Source: Pelagibacterium flavum
Lineage (GTDB): Bacteria > Pseudomonadota > Alphaproteobacteria > Rhizobiales > Devosiaceae
Reading direction: 5' to 3'
Length of the DNA: 64,000 bases
Assembly (NCBI RefSeq): GCF_025854335.1
Contig: NZ_CP107716.1
Coordinates: 2,287,001 to 2,351,000, forward strand
Within the stretch, counting starts at the first letter, position 1; each line of letters starts with the position of its first letter. A model generated the notes under the pieces. It had not been told where the DNA came from. It saw only the letters and a list, made by a program, of their open reading frames with translations, and searched no databases. Made by a program: the position numbers and the translations under genes. Positions 51,541 through 60,012 of this stretch are shown here, piece after piece.

Positions 51541-53556
51541 TCAGGCGACTTCGGACTGCGCTTCGGCAGTCGCAATGATGCGGACATCGGAGAAGCCGAG
51601 CGCGCCGATTTCCCTGGCGGCAGCACTGTTGCTGGCCCCTATCGAGGAGAGCAGGACACATTTGCCCTCAACGCCGGCAAAGAGCGGCAGGCTCGAGGTC
51701 ATGCCGACCCGGCCCGTCACAACAACGATAACCTCATAGATATCTGACAGTGCATCAACCAGGGTAGCAACGCGTTCGGTGTTGCGGTTGAGCCGGGTTC
51801 CTTGTCCCCAGGGCACGAAGGCAAATCGGTCGTCAGCACCCCGGTGCACGACATCTCCGAAGTCGGCGCCTTCCGCGCATAGATCGGTGAGCCCCATCTC
51901 TATGCCCTGCTGACCACTCGCCGCATCGATTTCCGCTACACTCTGGCCGTTTTCCACCACCGCGGCCGTGAGCCGCTCGGCAAAGGCAAGGCTTTCCTCG
52001 TCGTCGCGGTCGGACGCAACAATGACCAACCTGTCGAGCCGCGCCAGGACGCTGGCGGCGAGCGCTTCGATTTCGGTGTCGATAAGGTCCGCTGGAGGCC
52101 GATGACCGATTATCGCCAACGGAGGTGAAGATGCCGGCTTGGCCGCCTCGTCTGCCAAAGCCGGTGTGCCCGCGGCATTCTTTTCTTCGCTGATCTCGGA
52201 GCTGACTTTGCGCACCGTCCGTTCGACCAGCGCGCGGCCCGACAAGAGCTCAGAGAAAATAACAGCGCCAGTCTGCAGGAGAACCGAAGCAACGCCGACC
52301 GCAAGGAGCACCAGGCTTGACTTCGGCGATGCGGGCGAAGATGCCGGCACAGCTTCACTGACGATGCGCACGTCGGGCAGCGCCGAACTCATGTCAGACC
52401 GCGCCGACGCCTCGGTGAAGCGCAGCAGATAGGCGTTGAGCAGTTCGCGCTGCGCAGCTGCCTCGCGTTCGAGCTCGGCGAGGCCGACACCTTCGATGGT
52501 ATCGGCACCAGCGGTCACTTTGACCCGATCGAGTTCAGCGCGGAGGGACTGCTCAAGATCGGCCTCGATTTGAGCCTGAGCTTCCAGGGCTTGGGCGACC
52601 CGGCGCCCTTCGCTGGCAATCTGGGAATTGATTTCGGCGATCTGGGCGTCGAGCGCGCGGATCGTGGGATGGCTGGGCAGGAATGTTGCCGCTTGCTGGG
52701 CGCGCTCTCCCTGCAGGCGCGCCAGTTCCTGGCTAAGCTGCTGCACGACAGAAGAAGCCTGCACATCAGAGACCCCGCCAACCGACTGCCCGGATTCAAG
52801 CAGGCTCCGGATCAGTTGAGCTCGTGACTGGGCTGCATTGCGCCGCTCGTTGGCTGCGGTGATCTGTGACGAAAAATTGGAGAGCTGCTGATTGGTCAGG
52901 CTCTCGTTGTTGGACCCCGTAAACAAATCATTCTGAACTCGGTAATCGGCGATGGCCCGCTCCGCAGCGACAACGCTTTGGCGCAACCGGTCGATTTCCT
53001 GTTGCAGCCACGCTGTCGCGTCGACCGTATCGGATATCTGCTGGCCAGCCCGCCTCTGGACGTGGGCCCGAACGATGGCATTGGCGACCCTGGCCGCCAA
53101 TTCAGGATCGGTGTGGCGATAGGCCACCGAAATCAGCCGGGAGCTGCGTTCTTGCGTCACGACAAGGTTTTCAGCGATTTCGCCAATGATCCTGTTGTCG
53201 CTCCACCCCTCGAAGGCTGACTCGTCGCCGAGCGCCGCAGTCTCCACGGCAGCAAGGATCGTGTCCCGCGACTTGATCAATTCGATCTGGCTCGAAACGG
53301 TCGCGATGTCGATATAATAGGTTTCAGCACTCTGATTGCTCGCGGCGCTTGTATAGGCCGTACTGCGTGGCTCGACGAGAAGTTCGGCCCGGGATTCATA
53401 GAGCCTGGGCACAAACTGCAAAACCACATAAGCGGCCGCCAGCAGCAGCACGGTCACAAACCCGATGCGAAGCAGCTTTGAGAACACCGCTTTGAGAATG
53501 ACGCCAGCGTCTATGCTTTCCTCGGACCTATCTGCCCCGGATGCGGAATCGCTCAT
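51541..53556 (-). CDS. Wzz/ExoP-like polysaccharide co-polymerase with a degenerate kinase-like domain
   Basis: 671-residue inner-membrane protein. TM1 (about 27-50), periplasmic Wzz domain with coiled coils (about 150-390), GumC/Wzz-type region with PxxP-like segment before TM2 (about 412-436), then a cytoplasmic domain of about 200 residues resembling the BY-kinase Rossmann fold (LVIVASDRDDEESLAFAERLTAAV, IDAASGQQGIEMGLTD, FAFVPWGQ). The Walker A glycine-rich loop and the C-terminal tyrosine cluster are absent, so kinase activity is unlikely. It regulates chain length or export of the exopolysaccharide with the neighbouring Wza-like outer-membrane lipoprotein, from which it is divergent. 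Confidence 0.88.
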   Translation of the reverse strand: MSDSASGADRSEESIDAGVILKAVFSKLLRIGFVTVLLLAAAYVVLQFVPRLYESRAELLVEPRSTAYTSAASNQSAETYYIDIATVSSQIELIKSRDTILAAVETAALGDESAFEGWSDNRIIGEIAENLVVTQERSSRLISVAYRHTDPELAARVANAIVRAHVQRRAGQQISDTVDATAWLQQEIDRLRQSVVAAERAIADYRVQNDLFTGSNNESLTNQQLSNFSSQITAANERRNAAQSRAQLIRSLLESGQSVGGVSDVQASSVVQQLSQELARLQGERAQQAATFLPSHPTIRALDAQIAEINSQIASEGRRVAQALEAQAQIEADLEQSLRAELDRVKVTAGADTIEGVGLAELEREAAAQRELLNAYLLRFTEASARSDMSSALPDVRIVSEAVPASSPASPKSSLVLLAVGVASVLLQTGAVIFSELLSGRALVERTVRKVSSEISEEKNAAGTPALADEAAKPASSPPLAIIGHRPPADLIDTEIEALAASVLARLDRLVIVASDRDDEESLAFAERLTAAVVENGQSVAEIDAASGQQGIEMGLTDLCAEGADFGDVVHRGADDRFAFVPWGQGTRLNRNTERVATLVDALSDIYEVIVVVTGRVGMTSSLPLFAGVEGKCVLLSSIGASNSAAAREIGALGFSDVRIIATAEAQSEVA

Positions 53557-53697
53557 TTGGTCGCCCTTCGTTCGTCACGCGCTTATCGCCCCGACATGGT
53601 AAGCATTCGGTTAAGCCCCCTTTTCGCCCGGCTCGCGCTAAGAGCTTTTTAACCATGACGTGGGAGACGTAAGCTCACTGCATGAAACGGGACGGAT

Positions 53698-54255
53698 ATG
53701 ATGGGTCGGCTGCGCCTAGCCTTGCTTTTGTTGCCGCTTTTTTTGGGCGCGTGCGCACATAGCGGACGCCCGGCCACCTATCTGGTCGAACAGAGCGGGC
53801 CTTATTTGCTCGACAGCGGCGATGTACTGCGGGTCAGCGTTTACGGCGATGCCAACCTCACCAACACCTACCGGGTCGACGATTCCGGCGCCATCGCCAT
53901 GCCGCTGGTGGGCGCGGTGCAGGCCCGCGGCGCAACCACCGAAGCGCTGTCGCGCAAGGTCGCATCGGCTCTGGCTGCCGGCTATATGCGAAACCCCAAC
54001 GTTGCCGTGGAAGTTGCTGAATACAGGCCCTTTTTCATCCAGGGTGCAGTCGGTTCTTCCGGGCAATACTCCTATTCCTACGGCATGACGGTGCGGGCCG
54101 CGATCAGTGCTGCGGGCGGCTTTACCGATACGGCAAACCGCAACACCGCAACAATTTACCGCCGCCAGGGCAACGAGATGGTCAAAGGGAGCGTCGAACT
54201 CGACTTCCCGATCCTGCCGGGCGATACCATCGTTATCGCAGAACGCTGGATCTGA
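53698..54255 (+). CDS. Short Wza-like polysaccharide export lipoprotein
   Basis: 185-residue outer-membrane polysaccharide export protein. Lipobox LFLGAC at about residue 18; polysaccharide-export (PES) domain with YLLDSGDVLRVSVYGDANLTNTYRVDDSGAIAMPLVGAVQARGATTE, then SLBB-like segment FFIQGAVGSSGQYSYSYGMTVRAAISAAGGFTDTANR. Much shorter than E. coli Wza (about 380 residues), lacking its extra SLBB and C-terminal barrel helix, as is common for ExoF-type proteins. Two adjacent ATGs (53698, 53701) are possible starts. Divergent from the Wzz/ExoP-like gene, first of the plus-strand EPS genes. Confidence 0.87.
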   Translation: MMGRLRLALLLLPLFLGACAHSGRPATYLVEQSGPYLLDSGDVLRVSVYGDANLTNTYRVDDSGAIAMPLVGAVQARGATTEALSRKVASALAAGYMRNPNVAVEVAEYRPFFIQGAVGSSGQYSYSYGMTVRAAISAAGGFTDTANRNTATIYRRQGNEMVKGSVELDFPILPGDTIVIAERWI

Positions 54256-54258
54256 GCT

Positions 54259-55380
54259 GTGGCCAACAACAGCCTGCGCATTCTGCAGGTCATGCGCGCT
54301 CCGGTCGGCGGCCTCTTCCGCCATGTTGCCGATCTCACGCGCACCCTTGCAGAACGGGGACACGAGATCGGCATCGTGGTGGATGAAAGTGGCGATGCGC
54401 AATCCGACGCCAAGCTGGCGACCATCGCGCCGTTCGCCGCACTGGGCATCCATCGCTTCTCCATCCCGCGCCTGCTGGGGCCGCAGGACATCACGACCCC
54501 CTACAAGATTCGTGCACTGGCCAAGTCATTGCGGGCCGACATCCTGCACGGGCACGGCGCCAAGGGCGGCTTTGGCGCCAGGCTGGCGCGTATAGGTCGA
54601 AAGCAGGCCCGCGCGGTCTACACGCCGCATGGGGGTGCGCTGCATTTCGATCCGCGCTCGCTGTCGGGTGGCGCGTTCATGACTATCGAACGCACGCTCT
54701 TGCGGCTGACGGATGCGCTGATCTTTGAAAGCCGCTATGCGCAGACGACCTTTGCCTCCCATGTCAGTCCGCCACACGGGCGACAGGAGGTGATCCACAA
54801 CGGATTAGCCGAGGCCGAGTTCATCCCCATAAATCCCAATCCCGATGCTGCAGATTTTGCCTTTGTCGGTGAATTGCGGACTCTCAAGGGCATCGATCTG
54901 ATCGTTGAGGCCTTGGCACCGCTCAAGGCACCAGATGGTCGCCCCGCCAGTATCATCATGGCTGGCGACGGCCCTGACGCTGCAGCTTTGCGTGATCGCA
55001 TCGGCCAAATGGGACTAACCGATCGCGTCAGGTTGGCCGGCATTCGTCCCGCGCGGGAGATTTTCGCAAGCGGACGGTGCGTTCTGGTCCCCTCTCGTGC
55101 CGAGTCGCTGCCCTACGTTGTGATGGAAGCGGCGGCGGCTGGCAGGCCGGTCATCGCCACCGATGTTGGGGGGATCGGAGAAATTTTCGGCCCGACGTCG
55201 CAAAGCCTGATTGCGCCCGAGGATTCCGCGCCCCTCAAAGATGCCATGGCGGCGTTTCTTGCCGACCCGGCCTCTTTTGAGTCCGAAGCAGAGGCGCGCC
55301 GTGAATTCGTCCATTCGCGCTTCTCGCTGACCCGCATGGTCGACGAGATCGAGGCTCTCTACCAGTCGCTAACCATTTGA
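54259..55380 (+). CDS. Glycosyltransferase family 4
   Basis: 373-residue GT-B retaining glycosyltransferase. N-terminal LRILQVMRAPVGGLFRHVADLTRTLAERGH (the family's acceptor-side loop), C-terminal GELRTLKGIDLIVEAL and the E-x7-E motif in PSRAESLPYVVMEAAAAGRPVIATDVGGI. GTG start 4 bases after the Wza-like stop, so translation is probably coupled. Adds one sugar to the lipid-linked EPS repeat; donor and linkage unknown. Confidence 0.9.
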   Translation: MANNSLRILQVMRAPVGGLFRHVADLTRTLAERGHEIGIVVDESGDAQSDAKLATIAPFAALGIHRFSIPRLLGPQDITTPYKIRALAKSLRADILHGHGAKGGFGARLARIGRKQARAVYTPHGGALHFDPRSLSGGAFMTIERTLLRLTDALIFESRYAQTTFASHVSPPHGRQEVIHNGLAEAEFIPINPNPDAADFAFVGELRTLKGIDLIVEALAPLKAPDGRPASIIMAGDGPDAAALRDRIGQMGLTDRVRLAGIRPAREIFASGRCVLVPSRAESLPYVVMEAAAAGRPVIATDVGGIGEIFGPTSQSLIAPEDSAPLKDAMAAFLADPASFESEAEARREFVHSRFSLTRMVDEIEALYQSLTI

Positions 55381-55471
55381 CCAATTGCCGAGGGCGGTTT
55401 TAACGCCTTTTCACCATCGGCACCTCATAGTCCCGCGCACGAATTCATGACAATCAGTGCGAGGCCAACCC

Positions 55472-56986
55472 GTGTTCAGGGTCGATCCCAAAGAAGCCGT
55501 ACTCAGCCACATATCCGCGAGCACCGGAACCATGGGGACGCTTGGCGCGGATGCGGAGGCGGCCGTGCAGGCCCCCGTCTCGCCAACGCTTTCGCATAAA
55601 CTGGTCTCCGGCTGTGCTCAGCTGATCGAAGCCGTGCTGCTTTTGACGCTCGGATTGGGTATTTATCTGTTTTATCTCGGCGGGATCGATCCGGTGCTTT
55701 ATGTGCCGCTTTCGCTCGGCATCGTGGCAGCGGCAAACATCGCCTTCAACGTTGCCCGCACCCACCGCATTGCGGCCTACAGGACGCTTTTCAAGCAAAT
55801 CCTGCGTGTTTTGGGGGGCTGGACTGGTGTCTTCCTGCTTGTCGTCGCCGGCCTTTTCGCCTTCAAGGCGGGCGATCTGGTTTCGCGAATCTGGCTTGGC
55901 AGTTGGGCATTATCGGGCGGGGTCGCGCTGGTCTTCTATCGCCTGACACTACGGGCGCTGGTCCTTGACTGGTCCACCAAGGGCCGCCTGCGGCGGCGCA
56001 CTGTGATCGTCGGCGGAGGCCCCGCGGCCGAAGCTCTTATCGGGGCAATCGAAAAAAGCGCGACCAGCGATATCGACCTCATAGGTCTGTTCGACGACCG
56101 CTATGACGAACGCTCTCCCGAGGCGGTCGCCGGGGTAAAAAAGCTCGGCAAGGTTGCCGATCTTGTTGAGTTCGCGCGCCGCGCCCGCATCGATCTGGTC
56201 ATCGTTTCGATGCCTCTGTCGGCCGAATCCCGCCTGCTCGAAATGCTGGGCCAACTGTGGGTGCTCCCGGTCGATATCCGGCTCAGCGCCCATATGAGCA
56301 AGCTGCGCTTTACCGACAAGACCTATTCCTATGTCGGCGATCTCCCGGTCTTCGAGATGGCCGACCGGCCGATTTCGGACTGGAATCTTGTTTTCAAATG
56401 GGTGTTTGACAAGCTCGTCGCGCTGTTCGCGCTCGTCGTGCTCTCGCCCGTGATGATCGGGACGGCCATCGCTGTCAAAGCGACGAGCAAGGGGCCGGTT
56501 CTTTTCAAACAGAACCGTCACGGCTTCAATAACGAGTTGATCGCAGTCTATAAATTCCGGTCAATGTACACCGACATGAGCGACGCCAAAGCGTCAACGC
56601 TCGTCACACGCAACGATCCGCGCGTTACCCCGGTCGGACGGATAATTCGCAAGACGTCCATCGACGAACTGCCGCAGCTCTTCAACGTCCTCAAGGGAGA
56701 GCTTTCCATCGTGGGCCCGCGCCCCCATGCGCTGGAGGCGAAAGCCGCCAACCGGCTTTATCACGATGCAGTCCATGGCTATTTTGCGCGACACAAGGTT
56801 AAGCCCGGCATCACCGGGTGGGCGCAAATCAACGGTTGGCGCGGCGAAACCGATACGGTCGACAAGCTGATGGCCCGCGTCGATCACGACCTTTATTACA
56901 TCGAGAACTGGTCCATCCTGCTCGACCTCTACATCCTTGTGATGACACCAATTTCTCTGTTCACCAAGAACGAGAACGCGTTTTGA
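55472..56986 (+). CDS. Undecaprenyl-phosphate sugar phosphotransferase (WcaJ/ExoY-like)
   Basis: About 504-residue initiating glycosyltransferase. Four or five N-terminal membrane helices (about 45-165), a Rossmann-like NAD-binding-fold region (VIVGGGPAAEALIGAIEKS), then the sugar-transferase domain with a re-entrant membrane helix: KATSKGPVLFKQNRHGFNNELIAVYKFRSMYTDM, RKTSIDELPQLFNVLKGELSIVGPRPH, VKPGITGWAQINGWRGET. Transfers a sugar 1-phosphate (often glucose or galactose) to undecaprenyl phosphate, first step of EPS synthesis. GTG 55472 has GAGG 7 bases upstream; a GTG five codons earlier is possible. Confidence 0.93.
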   Translation: MFRVDPKEAVLSHISASTGTMGTLGADAEAAVQAPVSPTLSHKLVSGCAQLIEAVLLLTLGLGIYLFYLGGIDPVLYVPLSLGIVAAANIAFNVARTHRIAAYRTLFKQILRVLGGWTGVFLLVVAGLFAFKAGDLVSRIWLGSWALSGGVALVFYRLTLRALVLDWSTKGRLRRRTVIVGGGPAAEALIGAIEKSATSDIDLIGLFDDRYDERSPEAVAGVKKLGKVADLVEFARRARIDLVIVSMPLSAESRLLEMLGQLWVLPVDIRLSAHMSKLRFTDKTYSYVGDLPVFEMADRPISDWNLVFKWVFDKLVALFALVVLSPVMIGTAIAVKATSKGPVLFKQNRHGFNNELIAVYKFRSMYTDMSDAKASTLVTRNDPRVTPVGRIIRKTSIDELPQLFNVLKGELSIVGPRPHALEAKAANRLYHDAVHGYFARHKVKPGITGWAQINGWRGETDTVDKLMARVDHDLYYIENWSILLDLYILVMTPISLFTKNENAF

Positions 56987-58248
56987 CCCTCGCCCTGCCC
57001 GCTCCAACCGCGCTTGCGCAGTCCGAGCGTGGCCGGGCGTGGCTCGGCGCGAGCGCCAGAAAGGCGCTGGGGCTGATCGTCGGCATATGGATTTTTTCAG
57101 GAGGGTTCGTGATCGTCGAACCATCACCCTATGAGGTGATGTTTCTGCTTGCCTTTGCCGTAGCGCTGGCCGGCGGGCTGCAGCTACGGCGCCAGACATT
57201 GCCCCTGCTGTTCATAGTCGTTGCTTTTGCGCCGTTTGCTCTGATCTCGCCATTTTTCATGGTCTACCAGGGCGTGCTTGATGGATTGATCTTCAATCTC
57301 GTTACGATCTTTCTACTGATCACAAGCTATTTCGTCGCCAACTTTGTGGCTCAGGCGCCCCATACCAATATGCGACTGATCGCCAAGGCCTATGTTGCCA
57401 TTGCGCTGATCGCGTCCGTTGTCGGAACTTTGGCCTATATGGGCTTTTTGCCGGGTGAGGATGTGTTCCTGCGGTTTGGTCGTGCCAAGGCGTTTTTTAA
57501 CGACCCCAACGTTTATGGCCCCTTCCTCATTCTTCCAGCGATGTTTGTTTTGCAGCGAGTACTGCTAACAAGCGGGCGCTCCTCCCTTTGGAACGGCGCT
57601 GCTTATCTCGTCATCTTTGTGGGCGTTTTCGTGAGCTTTTCGCGCGGCGCATGGGGCCATCTGGCCGCTTCTTCCCTTCTGACCTTCGCCATGGTGTTTT
57701 TCCTTGAGGCGTCGGCGCGGGAAAAAGTGCGCCTGCTGTTGATCGCCATCGGCGGGCTGATGATGTTGGCCGCCGCCATGGCGGTGCTCCTGTCGATCCC
57801 GGTGGTCTCTGAGCTTTTCGCCCAGCGATTTTCCCTTACCCAGAGTTATGACACCGGCGAGTTGGGCCGTTTCGGGCGCATCTGGTACACGATCGATGTG
57901 GTCCTGACCCATCCCTGGGGTATAGGTCCGCTGGAATACGGATTTCTGCGCATCACCGAGCAGCCGCACAACACTTATCTCAATGTCGCTTTGACGTATG
58001 GCTGGGGCGGCGCAATCATCTATTACCTTCTTGTCGGATCGACCCTGGTGGCCGGCAGCAAGGCACTGGTCCATCGCGCCCACCGCCCACTCCTGATTCC
58101 GGTGTTTGCCACGTTTGTGCCGATGATCGCCCTATCGGGAATCATCGATACCGATCACTGGAGACACTGGTTCCTGGTAACAGGACTGGTGTGGGGTATT
58201 TGCGCTGCGGCGCCTCACACTGAACGGCGAGAGCGCCAACTGCCTTAA
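56983..58248 (+). CDS. O-antigen ligase/polymerase-like membrane protein
   Basis: About 421-residue membrane protein with ten or more hydrophobic segments. The Wzy_C-type signature is seen near ...DPNVYGPFLILPAMF with SFSRGAWGH, and HPWGIGPLEYGFLRITEQPHNTYLNVALTYGWGGAIIYY, including the key HN of the family's large periplasmic loop. The start is TTG 56983, overlapping the previous stop (TTGA); the frame upstream reads only antisense to the transferase gene. It would polymerise or ligate the EPS repeat. No Wzx flippase was found in this window. Confidence 0.87.
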   Translation: MTLALPAPTALAQSERGRAWLGASARKALGLIVGIWIFSGGFVIVEPSPYEVMFLLAFAVALAGGLQLRRQTLPLLFIVVAFAPFALISPFFMVYQGVLDGLIFNLVTIFLLITSYFVANFVAQAPHTNMRLIAKAYVAIALIASVVGTLAYMGFLPGEDVFLRFGRAKAFFNDPNVYGPFLILPAMFVLQRVLLTSGRSSLWNGAAYLVIFVGVFVSFSRGAWGHLAASSLLTFAMVFFLEASAREKVRLLLIAIGGLMMLAAAMAVLLSIPVVSELFAQRFSLTQSYDTGELGRFGRIWYTIDVVLTHPWGIGPLEYGFLRITEQPHNTYLNVALTYGWGGAIIYYLLVGSTLVAGSKALVHRAHRPLLIPVFATFVPMIALSGIIDTDHWRHWFLVTGLVWGICAAAPHTERRERQLP

Positions 58249-58412
58249 AATATCTTTCGGACCAGCCACAGCACGGCAAGAATTCCGGTTATGGCCACCA
58301 ATAGCCAGAACAGGCCCAAAACGACGACTGCGCCGAGCAGCGCTCCCAGCGAATCCCAAAAGCCCACGGTGCCGATCAGAATGGCCACCAGCACGATCAA
58401 AAGTATCGGCAT
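58245..58412 (-). CDS. Small membrane protein, 55 residues
   Basis: A very hydrophobic 55-residue protein with two membrane helices: PILLIVLVAILIGTVGFW and GALLGAVVVLGLFWLLVAITGILAVLWLV, ending RKIF. ATG 58412 is preceded by GGGGA. Its TAA stop shares the TTAA with the convergent ligase gene's TAA (58245-58248). Function unknown. The frame is closed at both ends and has good ribosome-site spacing, so it is likely real. Confidence 0.6.
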   Translation of the reverse strand: MPILLIVLVAILIGTVGFWDSLGALLGAVVVLGLFWLLVAITGILAVLWLVRKIF

Positions 58413-58533
58413 AAAAAATCCCCTGTTTGAATTGAGAAGAAACGGCGCAGGTGGAAACGCGTTCCACATAACCGTTTTTTGGCCATCGTACCCCTTGCGC
58501 TAAGGAGCGCTATTATATAGGTGAAAGGCCAAT

Positions 58534-58610
58534 CGGGGCGTAGCGCAGCCTGGTAGCGCATTTGTCTGGGGGACAAAGGGTCGTCGGTTCAAATCCGGCC
58601 GCTCCGACCA
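58534..58610 (+). tRNA. tRNA-Pro(GGG)
   Basis: 77 bases with CCA; acceptor CGGGGCG/CGCTCCG (one G-T pair), anticodon stem TTTGT/ACAAA, loop CTGGGGG with anticodon GGG, T-loop TTCAAAT. Confidence 0.95.
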
Positions 58611-58617
58611 TTTTTTC

Positions 58618-58653
58618 AAAGGGCCTGCGCAGAGAATGCGCGGGCCCTTTTTT
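58618..58653 (+). terminator. Terminator after tRNA-Pro(GGG)
   Basis: Stem GGGCCTGCGCA / TGCGCGGGCCC with one mismatch and a GAGAA loop, flanked by AAA and TTTTTT. Confidence 0.85.
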
Positions 58654-58847
58654 GCTGCGCGCTTGGCCATATATGTGGCAAACTTGGTATCCCGCCTGTA
58701 CCATTTCAGTGTGCCTTGGCCCGGGGGGCCGAGGCCAACATTCCTGAAAGCCCTCTAACAAGGCGGTTCAGAAGGCGTTCAGCCGTCAAGCGATACCGAT
58801 GTGGAATGTGGCGCCAACGTGGCGTTCACCACACTCAGGAGGCTACC

Positions 58848-59906
58848 GTGACGACTTTCAAGACGATTATCTCAGCGGCAATCGGACTGGCGGGTATTGT
58901 TTCGTCGGCGACTGCAGTATTGGCCGCGCCAGCGGCGTCCACTACCACACTCAATGTTCGCTCCGGCCCCGGCACCAGCTTTGGCGTCCTTGATACGCTC
59001 TCGCCCGGCGAGGTTGTGGACGTTACCGAATGTGTCCCCAGCGGCTGGTGCCATATTACCCACTCAGGACCCAATGGTTGGGTCAGCGGCAGCTATCTGG
59101 CACCCGTTTCCCCACCCCCGACACCACCAAGCCCCGATTGCAGCTTCGGAATTACTATCGGCCCCTCTGGCCCCGATTTTTCGATCAATTGCGGCGGCGC
59201 ACCCGCTCCGACGCCCACACCGCCTGCCCCGACGCCACCGCCCCCGACTGGCGATGAAGCCTGCTTTTACACGGGCATCAATTATGGCGGCGACGAATTC
59301 TGCTATGGTGTTGGTACCCGCAATACGCTGAACGCGACCTTCAATGACGAAATATCATCGGTCCGGTTGTTCGGCGCAGCAAAAGCCCGGCTATGCACAA
59401 ACGTCAATCTGACCGGTTCGTGCGTCAACGTGACGGTCGACTCGCCAATTCTCGAGCCAGCCATTGCCAATCAGGCCTCTTCGCTGCGGGTCTACACAGG
59501 GCTTCTACCCCTTCCGCTGCCGCTGCCGGTACCCCTGCCGACACCGATTCCATCGTTCTCTACCTATTCGACAGGACCGATCGATCTGCCGCAAACCTTC
59601 CGGGCAAACCTGGACAATGGCGCAGTCGGCGGATCGGGAACCGACATCTGGTTCCGGGCGGTCACGCCCTCGAGCCGGTTCATTACCCCGGTCAATGGCG
59701 CCAGCCTTGCTTTGGGCGATGGCAGCAATCGCGGCTTCGTCGGCTGCTTTACTGAAACCTTCAGCGCCGATCCCGTACCGCTCGAAGCCGTTTCGGTGGG
59801 AACCTACATATGCGCCAAGACCGGTGAAGGGCGTATCAGCCAGTTCCGCATCAATGGCATAGCGCCCTCCTCTTTGGCGATCGGCTATACCACCTGGTCG
59901 CACTGA
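58848..59906 (+). CDS. Secreted protein with bacterial SH3 and crystallin-like (I36) domains
   Basis: 352-residue exported protein. Signal peptide at residues 1-about 25 (ending ...VLA-AP). SH3_3 domain at about 28-90: STTTLNVRSGPGTSFGVLDTLSPGEVVDV and SGWCHITHSGPNGWVSGSYL. Proline/threonine-rich linker with APTPTPPAPTPPPPT. A beta/gamma-crystallin-like, peptidase-inhibitor-I36-type domain follows at about 140-220: ACFYTGINYGGDEFCYGVG and DEISSVRLFG repeated with LCTNVNLTGSCVNVTV. The C-terminal 110 residues (YSTGPIDLPQTFRANL...) are beta-rich and unrecognised, perhaps carbohydrate binding. GTG 58848 has a strong AGGAGG site. Its cysteines are paired within domains. Plausible as an envelope-binding or protease-inhibiting protein. 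Confidence 0.85.
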   Translation: MTTFKTIISAAIGLAGIVSSATAVLAAPAASTTTLNVRSGPGTSFGVLDTLSPGEVVDVTECVPSGWCHITHSGPNGWVSGSYLAPVSPPPTPPSPDCSFGITIGPSGPDFSINCGGAPAPTPTPPAPTPPPPTGDEACFYTGINYGGDEFCYGVGTRNTLNATFNDEISSVRLFGAAKARLCTNVNLTGSCVNVTVDSPILEPAIANQASSLRVYTGLLPLPLPLPVPLPTPIPSFSTYSTGPIDLPQTFRANLDNGAVGGSGTDIWFRAVTPSSRFITPVNGASLALGDGSNRGFVGCFTETFSADPVPLEAVSVGTYICAKTGEGRISQFRINGIAPSSLAIGYTTWSH

Positions 59907-59911
59907 CCTGG

Positions 59912-59949
59912 AAAAAGGCCCGGCAGGCATCCGCCATGCCGGGCTTTTT
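59912..59949 (+). terminator. Terminator of the SH3/crystallin-like gene
   Basis: Stem GCCCGGCA / TGCCGGGC with an 11-base loop, flanked by AAAAA and TTTTT. Confidence 0.9.
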
Positions 59950-60012
59950 CACATTCTTCCATGGACATACTCCCCGGCGTTGTTCGATAAGACGGCCTGC
60001 AAGGGGATAGAA

